A stretch of 64,000 nucleotides of DNA from contig CAYJEV010000002.1 in NCBI GenBank assembly GCA_964369265.1, positions 1 through 64,000 of the forward strand. Direction: 5' to 3'. Both the position numbers and the translations under genes were made by a program. The stretch is from DAMCAP01 sp964369265. Its GTDB lineage: Bacteria; Bacillota; Clostridia; Oscillospirales; Ruminococcaceae. Positions 1 through 9,347 of this stretch are shown in pieces (positions within the stretch are counted from its first letter, which is position 1; the number at the start of each line of letters is the position of its first letter). Below the pieces are notes generated by a model, which searched no databases, had not been told where the DNA came from, and saw nothing but the letters and a program-made list of their open reading frames with translations.

Positions 1-1965
1 AATGAAGAGTCTTTTTTAAAGTTTATGAAAAATGCAGAAAAATATTTTTCTTTCGCCAACCTAATAGTTGTTGATAGTCAAGGTGTTGGAATATTATCTA
101 GCAACACCCTTATAAACGTTAGTAACTCCCTTTATTTTGAAGATTCTTTAAATGGCGATATTATTATCACTGAGCCATATGTTTCGTCATTTACTAATAA
201 AATGGTATATGCTGTATCAGCTCCTATAAATTATGATGGAAGAATTGAGGGAGTTGTTGCAGCTGAGTATTCCGTTGATTACATAAAATCTCTGCTTGTT
301 TCCTCAATTCAAACAACGGACTTATACAATTCCAAGGAAATAAGGTATGCTATAATTCTTGATAGTAACGGCAAAGCAATATTAAGTTCTGTTGATGACC
401 TAGAGATTGCCTCTTCAGTTGATAGCGATCCAACAGAGGATATTGTTAATATAATGACTAGCGGTGAATCAGGCAGCCTAACTTTTGTTGCAAACAATAT
501 AACAAGACTAGCCGAATATCGCCCTCTTAATATTAACGAATGGACTTTAGTGTTTGTTTCAAATGAGAATATTGAAAATGCAAGCGCTAGAAGCATATCA
601 AATGAGATGATGTTAATAAACTTTGTTGTGTTTACTATACTCGCATTATTTAGCGCATATATCATCAGGCTTAGGAATAAGCACTATGATGAGATTGTAC
701 AAATAGCTTACTATGATGAGCTTACTGGCTTGCCTAATCTAGTGAAGTTCAAAATAGACGCCACAAACCTTCTTAAAAAACATCCAAACACTAAATTTAC
801 AATAATAAAGATGGATATTGTAAATTTTAAGGCTATAAATGAAATGTTTGATTTTGAAGTTGGTAACGAAGTTTTAAAAGCTGTCGCATACACTGCTAGC
901 CATATTGATGAAAGCACCTTCATTTTAGCTAGAACATCCTCCGATGAATTTATGATGATGGCTGGCAATGGCTTCTTTGATGACTTTATTGGGATAACCC
1001 ACAAATACGAAGAACTTTTCAAAACGTTAATTCCAACTCTTAATAGCCATCAATTCAATTTTAGATATGGCAGATATTTTATTGAGGATGGCGAGGATGA
1101 CATCAACGAAATTATAAGCAGAACAAATATGGCTCATAGTTTCGCTAAAAAAGAAGCTGTAACTAATGTTTATGACTATGATGATAAAATAAAACAGCTT
1201 TTATTAAAGCAAACTGCTATTACAAACAAAATGAAGGCTGCTTTAGCAAATGAAGAGTTCAAAGTTTTTCTGCAACCTAAATATAGGATAGACGATAGCA
1301 AAGTAATTGGCGCAGAAGCTTTGGTTAGATGGATCGAGAAAGATGGTAATATCATCTTCCCTAATGACTTTATTCCGCTATTCGAGAGCAATGGCTATAT
1401 TGTCGAGCTTGATAAATATATGTTTAATGCTGTCTGCTGTTTGCTCAAAAAATGGGAGAATGAAGGTAAATCCCCTATTCCTGTGGCTGTTAACTTTTCT
1501 CGTATAAACATAACAAACAGAGGATTTTCTGAACAGCTTGTTAAAGTATTAGATTCATATGAGCTTCCACGACACTTAATAGAAATTGAACTAACTGAAA
1601 CAACAATAACTGAAAATGAAGCAGAGCTAATTGTTATTTTAGAAGAACTTCATAATTTAGGTTTCACAGTTTCTATTGATGATTTTGGCTCAGGTTACTC
1701 CTCTCTTGGAATGCTCAAGAATTTTAAGGTTGATACTCTAAAGCTTGACCGAAGCTTTTTACTAAATAATAATGATGATAGAGGAAACTTAGTCATCGAT
1801 GGCATAATTAAGCTTGCTCACAACTTAAATATGGTTACTATAGCCGAAGGAGTTGAAGAAGAAAATCAAGTTGACTTCCTTAAAAATGTTAACTGCGAAG
1901 CGGCGCAAGGATATTTTTATGCAAAACCTATGCCTGTCGATGAGTTTGAAAAAATGCTTGATTAA
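1..1965 (+). CDS. Cache-GGDEF-EAL signalling protein (c-di-GMP phosphodiesterase), 5' partial
   Basis: The frame is open from base 1, so the true start lies before the window; the first internal ATG is at 25. Residues counted from that ATG: an extracytoplasmic Cache-like sensor (about 10-175), one membrane segment (about 195-215), a GGDEF domain (about 228-390) and an EAL domain (about 405-640). The GGDEF signature is degenerate (SSDEF at 305-309), so cyclase activity is doubtful. The EAL domain keeps the expected catalytic features: EALVRW, NFSR, ELTET, DDFGSGYSSL, KLDRSF, AEGVE and QGYF. I infer a sensor-controlled c-di-GMP hydrolase whose GGDEF part may only bind GTP. A full-length paralogue lies at 33577-35796. 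A terminator follows at 1979. Confidence 0.93.
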   Translation, partial: NEESFLKFMKNAEKYFSFANLIVVDSQGVGILSSNTLINVSNSLYFEDSLNGDIIITEPYVSSFTNKMVYAVSAPINYDGRIEGVVAAEYSVDYIKSLLVSSIQTTDLYNSKEIRYAIILDSNGKAILSSVDDLEIASSVDSDPTEDIVNIMTSGESGSLTFVANNITRLAEYRPLNINEWTLVFVSNENIENASARSISNEMMLINFVVFTILALFSAYIIRLRNKHYDEIVQIAYYDELTGLPNLVKFKIDATNLLKKHPNTKFTIIKMDIVNFKAINEMFDFEVGNEVLKAVAYTASHIDESTFILARTSSDEFMMMAGNGFFDDFIGITHKYEELFKTLIPTLNSHQFNFRYGRYFIEDGEDDINEIISRTNMAHSFAKKEAVTNVYDYDDKIKQLLLKQTAITNKMKAALANEEFKVFLQPKYRIDDSKVIGAEALVRWIEKDGNIIFPNDFIPLFESNGYIVELDKYMFNAVCCLLKKWENEGKSPIPVAVNFSRINITNRGFSEQLVKVLDSYELPRHLIEIELTETTITENEAELIVILEELHNLGFTVSIDDFGSGYSSLGMLKNFKVDTLKLDRSFLLNNNDDRGNLVIDGIIKLAHNLNMVTIAEGVEEENQVDFLKNVNCEAAQGYFYAKPMPVDEFEKMLD

Positions 1966-1978
1966 ATACTTATATATT

Positions 1979-2019
1979 AATGCTGTTGCACATCTTTTAT
2001 TTGTGCCGCAGCATTTTTA
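1979..2019 (+). terminator. Rho-independent terminator after the GGDEF-EAL gene
   Basis: Arms 1979-1992 and 2002-2015 pair except for two internal mismatches, with a 9-base loop, and a T run follows. It separates the c-di-GMP gene from the PadR promoter that begins three bases later. Confidence 0.8.
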
Positions 2020-2021
2020 TA

Positions 2022-2075
2022 TTGACAATATCGATATTCGATGTTATAATTGAGTTGTAAATATCGAATATCGAT
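2022..2075 (+). promoter_or_regulatory. padR promoter with a perfect inverted-repeat operator
   Basis: TTGACA (2022-2027) and TATAAT (2045-2050) are separated by 17 bases, an ideal sigma-A promoter. ATCGATATTCGAT at 2030-2042 sits inside the spacer and its exact reverse complement ATCGAATATCGAT lies at 2063-2075, downstream of the -10. PadR regulators commonly repress their own promoters, so this 13-bp inverted repeat is the likely autoregulatory operator. Confidence 0.8.
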
Positions 2076-2100
2076 GTATTCTTAAAGAAAGGTGATTCTA

Positions 2101-2436
2101 ATGGCAAGAGAAAAATATCAAACTCTCACAGAACAGATGTTCTATGCTCTTATTTGTCTTAGAGAAGAAAGGTGCGGTGTAGATATAATGAAGCTTGTGT
2201 CGGATTTAACTAACAAACGTGTATCAATAGGGCCTGGCACACTGTATGCCTTGCTAGACAGCTTTGTTAAAGAAGGCTTTATAGTTGAAACAAAAGTTGA
2301 AAACCGAAGAAAGAGTTACATTATCACATCAGCGGGCAAAGAGTTACTTGACAAGGAGTATGAAAGGCTAACTAGACTAAAACATGATTATGAAATTATA
2401 GTAAATGGAGGTTCAGGCAATGAAAAATACAGTTAA
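2101..2436 (+). CDS. PadR-family transcriptional regulator
   Basis: 111 aa winged-helix protein. The N-terminal half has the PadR pattern (EQMFYALICLREERCGVDIM, then GPGTLYALLDSFVKEGFI, then RRKSYIITSAG), followed by a short C-terminal helix. I chose ATG at 2101, which follows AGAAAGGTG with good spacing, over a GTG at 2092 that lies within that ribosome binding site. The gene overlaps the DUF2812 gene by 17 bases. In Bacillota, PadR-DUF2812 pairs are a recurrent two-gene unit in which PadR responds to stress or a small molecule. The ligand here is unknown. Confidence 0.92.
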   Translation: MAREKYQTLTEQMFYALICLREERCGVDIMKLVSDLTNKRVSIGPGTLYALLDSFVKEGFIVETKVENRRKSYIITSAGKELLDKEYERLTRLKHDYEIIVNGGSGNEKYS

Positions 2437-3769
2437 TAAACTAATGTTTATAAGGTTACACAACTTTAGAAGCATTGAAACTAAGCTAGAAAACTATGCA
2501 AAGAAAGGCTTATTCCTTGATAGCATTGGTACATTTACTTGGAAATTCAAAAAGGATGAGCCAAAAGATATGAAATACACTGTTGCTTTCTTTTCAGAAG
2601 GCTCTATCTTCAACCCCTCTCAAACCGAGAACCAAAAAGTATATATTGAAATGGCTAGAGAGTCTGGTTGGGAGTTTGTTGCTGAATCTAATAAACTTCA
2701 GGTTTTTTCGAGCGGCGCAGATAATCCAATTGAGTTTGAAACTGACGAGGAAGAAAAATTTAAAAACATTAAGAAATGCATAAATAAATCCTTTCTTCCT
2801 AGCATGGTTATGTTAGCTATAGTATTTGCTTTTAATGTATTTATGCAATTGCAAGTAGTAAAATTTGACCCAATTGGATTGTTAATAAGCCCATATAGAC
2901 TATTCCCTTTAATTACTGCTGTAATGTTAGAAATTTATTACATTTCCTTAATTGCTGAATATTTGCTTTGGTGCAAAAAATCAGAAAAATCTATTAGGGA
3001 AACAGGAAAATGTTATGAAGCTAAAATAGACTCAGTTTATATAGACATTATAGCTTTAACGTTAATAAGCACCTTAACTATAGGCTTTTTAATTTCCTTT
3101 GTAGCTTCATTTAACATACCAGCCCTTTTGTTTACACTCTTATTTGTTCCTTTCTTATTTGTTATTTATCTAGGAACAATCAAACTGCTTAAAAAACTGA
3201 ATTTTTCTGCAAAAGCAAATATGATAACCTCAATAGCTGTACTAACACTATCATGTTTTGCAATGATTGCTGTTGTTTTTACTTCTACAATTTTGCTCTT
3301 ATCAGAAGAAAAAACATCGCCTGAGTTTTCAAGCACTGACCTTCCTATAACAGTTCAAGATATCTTTTCAGAGCATAAAGATTATGAAGGCTTCCAATAT
3401 GATATAAAAGCATTTGATAATATTTTGGTGTCTGGAGCAGTTTATAGTCAAGAAAATTATGGCTTAGTAAACTCACCACCACTACTAACATGCACTGTTT
3501 ATGAGGCTAAATTTGACTTTGTGGAGAACATTATTTTCAACGAGCTATATTCACTCCCAAACTACCCACCACACATTGCTGCTTTTAGCAACATAAATAG
3601 CGAGCTTATTCAAAGCCTAAATCTCGATAATATTTATCAAGCATTTAGAAGCTATGAAGTCCCAATAGGCGAATACATTATTGTTAAAGGAAATAAGATT
3701 ATTTATATTGATATGACTGAGCCAATGAACGATGCACAGCTAGAGAAATTTATATCTGCTATACTATAA
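2420..3769 (+). CDS. DUF2812 membrane protein
   Basis: 449 aa. The N-terminal ~100 residues match DUF2812 (an RSIETKLENYAKKGLFLDSI stretch, then FTWKFKKDEPKDMKYTVAFF and GWEFVAESNKLQVF). Several hydrophobic helices follow between about residues 125 and 300 (one begins FLPSMVMLAIVFAFNVFM). The C-terminal ~150 residues are soluble and not recognised. ATG 2420 has a GGAGG at 2407-2411, so the upstream in-frame ATG at 2405 is not used. It is translationally coupled to padR. The family is associated with PadR regulators but has no established biochemical function. Confidence 0.85.
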   Translation: MKNTVNKLMFIRLHNFRSIETKLENYAKKGLFLDSIGTFTWKFKKDEPKDMKYTVAFFSEGSIFNPSQTENQKVYIEMARESGWEFVAESNKLQVFSSGADNPIEFETDEEEKFKNIKKCINKSFLPSMVMLAIVFAFNVFMQLQVVKFDPIGLLISPYRLFPLITAVMLEIYYISLIAEYLLWCKKSEKSIRETGKCYEAKIDSVYIDIIALTLISTLTIGFLISFVASFNIPALLFTLLFVPFLFVIYLGTIKLLKKLNFSAKANMITSIAVLTLSCFAMIAVVFTSTILLLSEEKTSPEFSSTDLPITVQDIFSEHKDYEGFQYDIKAFDNILVSGAVYSQENYGLVNSPPLLTCTVYEAKFDFVENIIFNELYSLPNYPPHIAAFSNINSELIQSLNLDNIYQAFRSYEVPIGEYIIVKGNKIIYIDMTEPMNDAQLEKFISAIL

Positions 3770-3927
3770 TTACCCCTTCACTTAACCATTTAAATAGAGT
3801 GAAAACTTAAAGAATTAAATGCTGATGTATCACTTTTCATTTTTTGTAACATATTCCCTTCTAAATCATAAAATGTATTGAGTACCCATGTTTTGGGTTC
3901 TTTACTAATTTAGATAGGAGGATTGTT

Positions 3928-4577
3928 ATGTCCACTTATAACTGTTCCAATACAAACGCTATTAACGATTCCTTCAAAGAGGCTGTATGCATTGATACAA
4001 AGAGAATTTACGATTCTTGCGCTGACAAAGAATGTATTGATGGATTACAAGTTTTCTTTTTTGGAAATGACCAAAAGATTATAAACTCTGCTATCATGGT
4101 CAAAGCAAAATCTGTCGAGATTGTCCACACTCATATTGAGGTTGAAAGTGTTCCTTTTGATAAAGGATTTTATTCAGTCGATATTTCATACTTCTTTAAA
4201 GTTACACTAGCTGTTTATTGTGGTCACCCTGGCCATCCAACAACAGTTAATGGTCTTGCGACTTATAGCAAGAAGGTTATACTTTATGGAAGCGAGGGGA
4301 ATGTTAGCACATATTCAAGCCAGTTCCCTCATATGACAGCTTCTAACCTGCCTCAAGCAACAGTTCAAGTTGTTGAACCTCTAATTCTTGCTTGTAATCT
4401 AGAGGAGCCTGTAACATTACCTATATGCCCTGTACTTCCTCCATGTGTCTGCGAAGTATTTGAACACGCAGAGCTATGCCCTCCTTCAAGAGAGAACAAA
4501 ATTGTCACTATATCTTTAGGTATATTCTCTATTGTTCAGCTTGATAGAAGAGTTCAGCTTTTAATTCCAGCTTATGA
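3928..4577 (+). CDS. Cys-rich clostridial protein of unknown function, 3' end lost in gap
   Basis: 217 codons are visible before the N run. ATG 3928 follows a strong TAGGAGG. The protein is soluble, with no signal peptide or membrane helix. It has scattered cysteines, including CIDTKRIYDSCADKECIDGL near residues 21-40 and a PVLPPCVCEVFEHAELCPP segment near 170-190. I believe proteins with this CIDTKRIYDSC-type start recur in spore-forming Clostridia, and a spore-surface role is conceivable, but I cannot show it from sequence. The frame stays open into the gap. The apparent stop just beyond the gap is only an artefact of the placeholder length. Confidence 0.7.
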
Positions 4578-4677
4578 NNNNNNNNNNNNNNNNNNNNNNN
4601 NNNNNNNNNNNNNNNNNNNNNNNNNNNNNNNNNNNNNNNNNNNNNNNNNNNNNNNNNNNNNNNNNNNNNNNNNNNNN
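4578..4677. other. Assembly gap (100 N), true size unknown
   Basis: Unlike the other two N runs in the window, the flanks share no sequence. The arsC fragment to the right lacks roughly two thirds of a normal LMW-phosphatase-type ArsC, about 270-300 bases, and the gene to the left also lacks its end. The real missing sequence must therefore be longer than 100 bases. Confidence 0.95.
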
Positions 4678-4796
4678 TCTGTTCCTGCTGAATAGCTTTC
4701 AAACACATCAGAAGCATAATGCTTCCCTAACGCCTCTGCCATTTGACTGCGACAAGAGTTGTGCACACATACAAATGCTACTTTAACCTTACTCAT
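4678..4796 (-). CDS. arsC: Arsenate reductase ArsC (LMW-phosphatase type), N-terminal fragment
   Basis: The first 39 residues are visible, and the rest falls in the gap. The start [10 protein letters not shown], followed by [12 protein letters not shown], gives the C-x5-R phosphate-loop motif (CVHNSCR) typical of thioredoxin-coupled ArsC and LMW tyrosine phosphatases. Position as the third gene of arsR-acr3-arsC supports arsenate reductase. It would reduce As(V) to As(III) for export by the neighbouring permease. Confidence 0.85.
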
Positions 4797-4824
4797 TCTA
4801 TTTCCCCTTTAATATATCTTATTA

Positions 4825-5874
4825 CTAAGCTTTTTTAAACCAATGTCTTGTATTGTTTGCAAACTTAACCAGCATTAACATTACAGGCACTTCAACCAAT
4901 ACGCCAACAATTGTTGCAAGTGCAACAGGACTATCAGTGCCGAATAATGAAATAGCAACAGCCACTGAAAGCTCAAAGAAGTTGGATGCGCCTATCATAC
5001 CAGCTGGTGCAGCGATATCGTGAGGAAGCTTTAATGCTTTACAAGCTAGGTAAGCTAAAAAGAAGATAAACACTGTTTGAATGATTAGTGGAACTGAAAT
5101 TAGAAGAATATGTGTTGGGTTGTTTATAATAACCTCGCCTTGAGAGGAGAAGATTATAACAAGAGTTAGTAATAGTCCAGCCACAGTTACATTGTTAAAC
5201 TTAGGAATGAATGTATTATTTAGATAGTCTTCGCCTTTTGTGTTAGTTATATAGCTTCTTGTTAATACACCTAAAGTTAAAGGAATAACCACAAACAGAA
5301 CTACAGATAGGATAAGTGTATTCCATGGAATTGTAACTCCAACAACTCCTAGTAAAAGAGCTACTATTGGTGTGAATGCTATTAAAATGATAAGGTCATT
5401 AGTTGCAACCTGAACAACTGTATATGCTGGATTTCCCTTTGTTAGATGGCTCCACACAAAAACCATCGCAGTACATGGAGCAGCTCCTAACAGCACAGCA
5501 CCGGATAAATAATCAGTTGCAAGCTCTGGCGAAATTAAACCTCCAAACACTACATAAAAGAAGAACCATGCTATACCAAACATTGTGAATGGTTTAATCA
5601 ACCAGTTAGTAACCCAAGTTACAAACAAACCCTTTGGATTTTTACCAACATTCTTTATGCTCTTAAAATCAACTTTAAGCATCATTGGATATATCATTAA
5701 CCAAATCAACACTGCAATTGGTATTGAAACATTTGCATACTCAAGCGTTCCCAAAAACTCAGGAATTGCCGGAAGATAGTTTCCTATCAATATACCAGCT
5801 ATCATGCAGATAATTACCCATACCGTTAAATACTTTTCAAAAAAGCCTATTCCGCCTTTTATTTCTTTCTCCAT
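4825..5874 (-). CDS. acr3: ACR3-family arsenite efflux permease
   Basis: 349 aa, the normal length for bacterial Acr3, with about ten membrane helices. The family signature around GAAPCTAMVFVWSHL (near residue 133) carries the conserved Cys thought to bind As(III). WLMIYPMMLKVDF and the C-terminal GASNFFELSVAVAI are also typical. It follows arsR by 30 bases and precedes arsC by 28, forming an arsR-acr3-arsC operon on the minus strand. It exports arsenite using the proton motive force. Confidence 0.95.
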   Translation of the reverse strand: MEKEIKGGIGFFEKYLTVWVIICMIAGILIGNYLPAIPEFLGTLEYANVSIPIAVLIWLMIYPMMLKVDFKSIKNVGKNPKGLFVTWVTNWLIKPFTMFGIAWFFFYVVFGGLISPELATDYLSGAVLLGAAPCTAMVFVWSHLTKGNPAYTVVQVATNDLIILIAFTPIVALLLGVVGVTIPWNTLILSVVLFVVIPLTLGVLTRSYITNTKGEDYLNNTFIPKFNNVTVAGLLLTLVIIFSSQGEVIINNPTHILLISVPLIIQTVFIFFLAYLACKALKLPHDIAAPAGMIGASNFFELSVAVAISLFGTDSPVALATIVGVLVEVPVMLMLVKFANNTRHWFKKA

Positions 5875-5904
5875 TTTGATTTCCTCCGTTATTTAGCTTT
5901 GTCA

Positions 5905-6204
5905 TTAACAAGCTTCATCTTTAATAATCTCGTTCATTGTTGTTAGCTCGCTAAGAAGGTTTTTCGCTCTATCTGCACCCTCTTCACTTATGCTATAATT
6001 AGTCCATTTTCCGCTGTGATTTCCAACTACTATTCCAGACTGGCAAAGTATCCTCATATGATACGACACTGCTGATTGCGATATCTGAAGCTTCGCTTCT
6101 ATCATACAAGCACATTTCTCTCCTGTTGCTAGAAACTCCAAAATAGCTAGCCTTTTCTCATCACAAAGCGCTTTAAATACTTTAGCATTTTGTTTATGTT
6201 TCAA
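5905..6204 (-). CDS. arsR: ArsR-family arsenic-responsive repressor
   Basis: 99 aa winged-helix repressor. The CxC of EKCACMIEAKL (near residues 29-39) lies in the DNA-reading helix region where arsenic-sensing ArsR proteins bind As(III), with SQSAVSYHMRIL following. A further Cys ends the protein (DEAC). The start codon is TTG at 6204, preceded by AAAGGGTGAG, and no ATG is available nearby. A promoter and palindromic operator lie just upstream, consistent with autorepression of the ars operon. Confidence 0.93.
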   Translation of the reverse strand: MKHKQNAKVFKALCDEKRLAILEFLATGEKCACMIEAKLQISQSAVSYHMRILCQSGIVVGNHSGKWTNYSISEEGADRAKNLLSELTTMNEIIKDEAC

Positions 6205-6220
6205 TAACTCACCCTTTCAT

Positions 6221-6271
6221 ATCAAAAACTTTTGATGTGTTTAAAATAACATATTGATAAAGCTTTGTCAA
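6221..6271 (-). promoter_or_regulatory. ars operon promoter with ArsR operator
   Basis: On the minus strand TTGACA (6271-6266) and TATTTT (6248-6243) are 17 bases apart. Just downstream of the -10, where transcription should start, lies the palindrome ATCAAAA-AC-TTTTGAT (6221-6236). It resembles the ATCAA-N6-TTGAT sites bound by ArsR-type repressors. Position and form suggest simple blocking of initiation. Confidence 0.75.
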
Positions 6272-6504
6272 TACATATCGAAAAATTTTTATGTGTTTTT
6301 ATTTTTATGATTTTGTATCAGTTATAAAATATGTAACAATACTATCTATGTGTTTTAATAAATATAAGCAAAATGTAAAATTTCGTCTACCATAATAATA
6401 CAATAGACAAAATACTGCTTTATATGATACAATAGCTTTATTCGTGATAATAAATAATAAAGATATAATAATCTTGACATTTAAAATATAGGAGGAACTA
6501 ATTG

Positions 6505-9216
6505 ATGGTAAAAAAATATATAGCTCTAGCTTTGATAGGCTCTCTTATCTGCTCGTCGGCTATTACAAATTCTCTTGCAACAGATATTGAAGCAGAACAG
6601 GTTGAAGAAGCCGTTAGAGGTGTTTTTATAGATTCTAATAATAATGGTGACTTCCCCTCTACCCCAAACCTAAACTCCAAAAGCTTGAATGATGAAATTG
6701 ATGAGATAGTCAAAGATGCAAAGCTTGCAAGCTTAAACACAATATATTTTGAGGTGCGTTCTGAAGGCGATGCACTATATCAATCTAAAGAGTTCCCTTC
6801 TAGTCAGTTTTGGCTAGAACAGCAGGGCGATTTTAGCTTTTATGATCCATTAAAACAACTTGTTTCTGCTGCGAAGAAAGAGGATATTGATGTAGTAGCT
6901 GTTGTAAATCCTTTTTACTTAGGTGATAGCAATGAGAATTTAGCATCCTCTTCTATACTTGTGACAAACCCAGAACAGTGCGTGCAGTTTGAGGGGGATT
7001 TTTTCCTCTCCCCTACTGCTCAAACCTCCGCCGATATAAACGCCAAAGATATTAATAGCATTGCTGATGAATATGATGTTTCAGGTGTTATGCTTAAAGG
7101 CATAGACGATTATAGACTGATAGCGCAAGATGGTTATATTGAAATGCTAGACAATCTAACACTTGAGATTAAGAGCAACCTATCAAGCAAGCAAAAGCTT
7201 ATAACAAGCATTTCTTCCCCCACTTTAACTGATGAGCAGCTAAATACAATCACAAAAAATTCTGACAATGTTGTTGTGAGCTTAGATGCTAGCACTGACT
7301 ATCATAACAATGAGTTTTCAACATACCTAAGCTACTATAGCTCTATTTTAGGGGATAAGCTTATTGCTTCTATATCCTCAGATAATAGCGAGATGTTTTT
7401 CCAAAACTTCTTAGTTATGGAGGAGGATTTAGGTGTGGTTTATGAGAACTATTCATTATTCTCAGAGCCAAGCGTTGATACAGCTATATTAAACGCAGCA
7501 TTTAGCACTAATATAGAACCATATGCTTTATACTACACCCCTCCAACTACACTAGCAATAACACATCCAAAACAAGACTATAGAACAAACACCGACACTT
7601 TTTATATCACAGGCACTTCTAATCCGAATTTACCACTAACTATCAATGGCGAAACTATAAATAGAACAACTCATAATGGTAGCTTTGGTGTTTTGGTCGA
7701 TTTAGATGTCGGTGTCAATACCTTCACTCTAAGTCAAGGCAGCGAAGTAACATATACCTACCGAATAGAAAGGTATGTACCAACACAAACTGCTGGCACA
7801 ACAAACAAAATAACCTCTATGTACCCTACTGATTTAGGACTTGCATATTCTTCTGAAAACCTATATATTAGTTGTGTTGCGCCATCTGGAGCATATGTTT
7901 CTGCAACAATTGCTGGTAAAACTTATGTGTTAGAGCAGGTAGCAGCGGCTTCTGACTCTGTCCCAGCCACATTTAGGGCGACCATTATTCTCGAAGACCC
8001 TACAACTAGCCTAAAAAATCTCGGAAAAGTAACTTACAATCTGACACACAATGGCGCAAACTCCTCATATACTTCTGAGGGCGACTTATACATCGCTCCA
8101 CAAAACGCTAGTATATTTGCTGAAATAACTGTTGATATGCAAAGAATTTACTCCTCTGATGACTATACTCAGCTTCACACAAGAATTTATCGTGAGGGAA
8201 CAATTGAGGAGATAGATGAAGTTGATATTGATTATATCAAAACAATCTCTGGAGCCTATATTCCTTTTGGTGGTGTGAAATTTGTTGATAGTGCTAACCA
8301 TAATGACATTAAAGTCACCTCTGCTGAGCTTGTTAATGATGAGGAGTCAGTTCGATTTGTGCTAGAAGGAGGAGCTGGAATCCCATACGCAGTTGATGAT
8401 TTGGGTGGCGGAAAATATAGCTTTACTTTCTTTACTCCAAATGCTATAACAGAACTATCTCTGCCTGTATCGGAATATTTTAGTTCTATAACCCCAAACT
8501 TAAACAATACTAATGGCTATGAGCTTGTATTTAATGCCACTAGCTCTCATATTATTTGGGGGTATGACGTTTTTTATAATGATGATGGTGATGCTGAGAT
8601 ATTCTTCAAGCTTGCACCTAAAAAATCAGACGATCCGCTTCTGCCTCTAAAAAATGTAACAGTAGTAATCGATCCTGGTCATGGTGGGGTTGACATTGGC
8701 GCTCCTAGTGCCCTTAGAACTTTAGGACCTCACGAATCAGAATTTGCGCTTAACACTTCAATGGCTATAGAAGATCAGCTAGAGAATTTAGGCGCAACTG
8801 TTGTCATGATTAGAGAGGATGACAGCAGATTGTATCTTGACGAACGTGCAATTATAACAAGAGAAACCGAGCCTCATATTTCTTTATCGGTTCACTATAA
8901 CAGTCACGCCGAAACAACAGACGCTAACACAGTTAACGGCATTGAAACCTATTGGTATTTCGATAATGCTCAAACTATAACTGAAATGCTTGGCGATTAT
9001 ATGGTGGAGGGTACTGGCAGAAATCTAAGAAGAGCGAGCTTTGGTAACTACTATGTCACAAGATACAGCTTTACAACTGCTTTGCTTTTAGAAACTGGCT
9101 TTATGCCAAGCCCTATTGAATATACTCAAACTATGGATCCTTTTGAGATGTATAAATGCGGTGTTATGACTGCAAAAACATTTGCTGACTATGTTGAAAT
9201 GTACGGAAGAGAATAA
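6505..9216 (+). CDS. Secreted GHL10-like / N-acetylmuramoyl-L-alanine amidase fusion
   Basis: 903 aa, exported: residues 1-26 form a signal peptide (MVKKYIALALIGSLICSSAI). Residues about 35-330 resemble the glycosyl-hydrolase-like GHL10 fold (AVRGVFID, NTIYFEVRSEGDALY, VVAVVNPFY). The central ~350 residues look like beta-rich wall or linker domains. The C-terminal ~185 residues are an Amidase_3 domain with zinc ligands in DPGHGG, HESEFAL and SVHYNSH, and the catalytic Glu in LLETGF. It likely binds and cleaves peptidoglycan. ATG 6505 has GGAGG at 6491-6495; the overlapping TTG at 6502 is less well spaced. It stands alone and ends at a strong terminator. Confidence 0.85.
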   Translation: MVKKYIALALIGSLICSSAITNSLATDIEAEQVEEAVRGVFIDSNNNGDFPSTPNLNSKSLNDEIDEIVKDAKLASLNTIYFEVRSEGDALYQSKEFPSSQFWLEQQGDFSFYDPLKQLVSAAKKEDIDVVAVVNPFYLGDSNENLASSSILVTNPEQCVQFEGDFFLSPTAQTSADINAKDINSIADEYDVSGVMLKGIDDYRLIAQDGYIEMLDNLTLEIKSNLSSKQKLITSISSPTLTDEQLNTITKNSDNVVVSLDASTDYHNNEFSTYLSYYSSILGDKLIASISSDNSEMFFQNFLVMEEDLGVVYENYSLFSEPSVDTAILNAAFSTNIEPYALYYTPPTTLAITHPKQDYRTNTDTFYITGTSNPNLPLTINGETINRTTHNGSFGVLVDLDVGVNTFTLSQGSEVTYTYRIERYVPTQTAGTTNKITSMYPTDLGLAYSSENLYISCVAPSGAYVSATIAGKTYVLEQVAAASDSVPATFRATIILEDPTTSLKNLGKVTYNLTHNGANSSYTSEGDLYIAPQNASIFAEITVDMQRIYSSDDYTQLHTRIYREGTIEEIDEVDIDYIKTISGAYIPFGGVKFVDSANHNDIKVTSAELVNDEESVRFVLEGGAGIPYAVDDLGGGKYSFTFFTPNAITELSLPVSEYFSSITPNLNNTNGYELVFNATSSHIIWGYDVFYNDDGDAEIFFKLAPKKSDDPLLPLKNVTVVIDPGHGGVDIGAPSALRTLGPHESEFALNTSMAIEDQLENLGATVVMIREDDSRLYLDERAIITRETEPHISLSVHYNSHAETTDANTVNGIETYWYFDNAQTITEMLGDYMVEGTGRNLRRASFGNYYVTRYSFTTALLLETGFMPSPIEYTQTMDPFEMYKCGVMTAKTFADYVEMYGRE

Positions 9217-9225
9217 TTTTAATTT

Positions 9226-9259
9226 TAGAGCAGAGCTTAAACAGCTTTGCTCTATTTTA
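9226..9259 (+). terminator. Terminator after the amidase fusion gene
   Basis: TAGAGCA-G-AGCT (9226-9237) pairs with AGCT-T-TGCTCTA (9243-9254) across a 5-base loop, with one mismatch, followed by TTTT. Confidence 0.8.
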
Positions 9260-9347
9260 CATATGTGATACTTTATAAAAACAATCCTTAACTTTTGTTA
9301 ATTAAAGCGAATTGTTGCTTTAGACAATAAAATCCCATTACCAATTA

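Noticed and set aside
3770..3927. Possible degenerate copy of the dispersed repeat (GATGTATCACTTTTCATT)
   Set aside because: Similarity is short and lacks both ends; it may be chance in AT-rich DNA.
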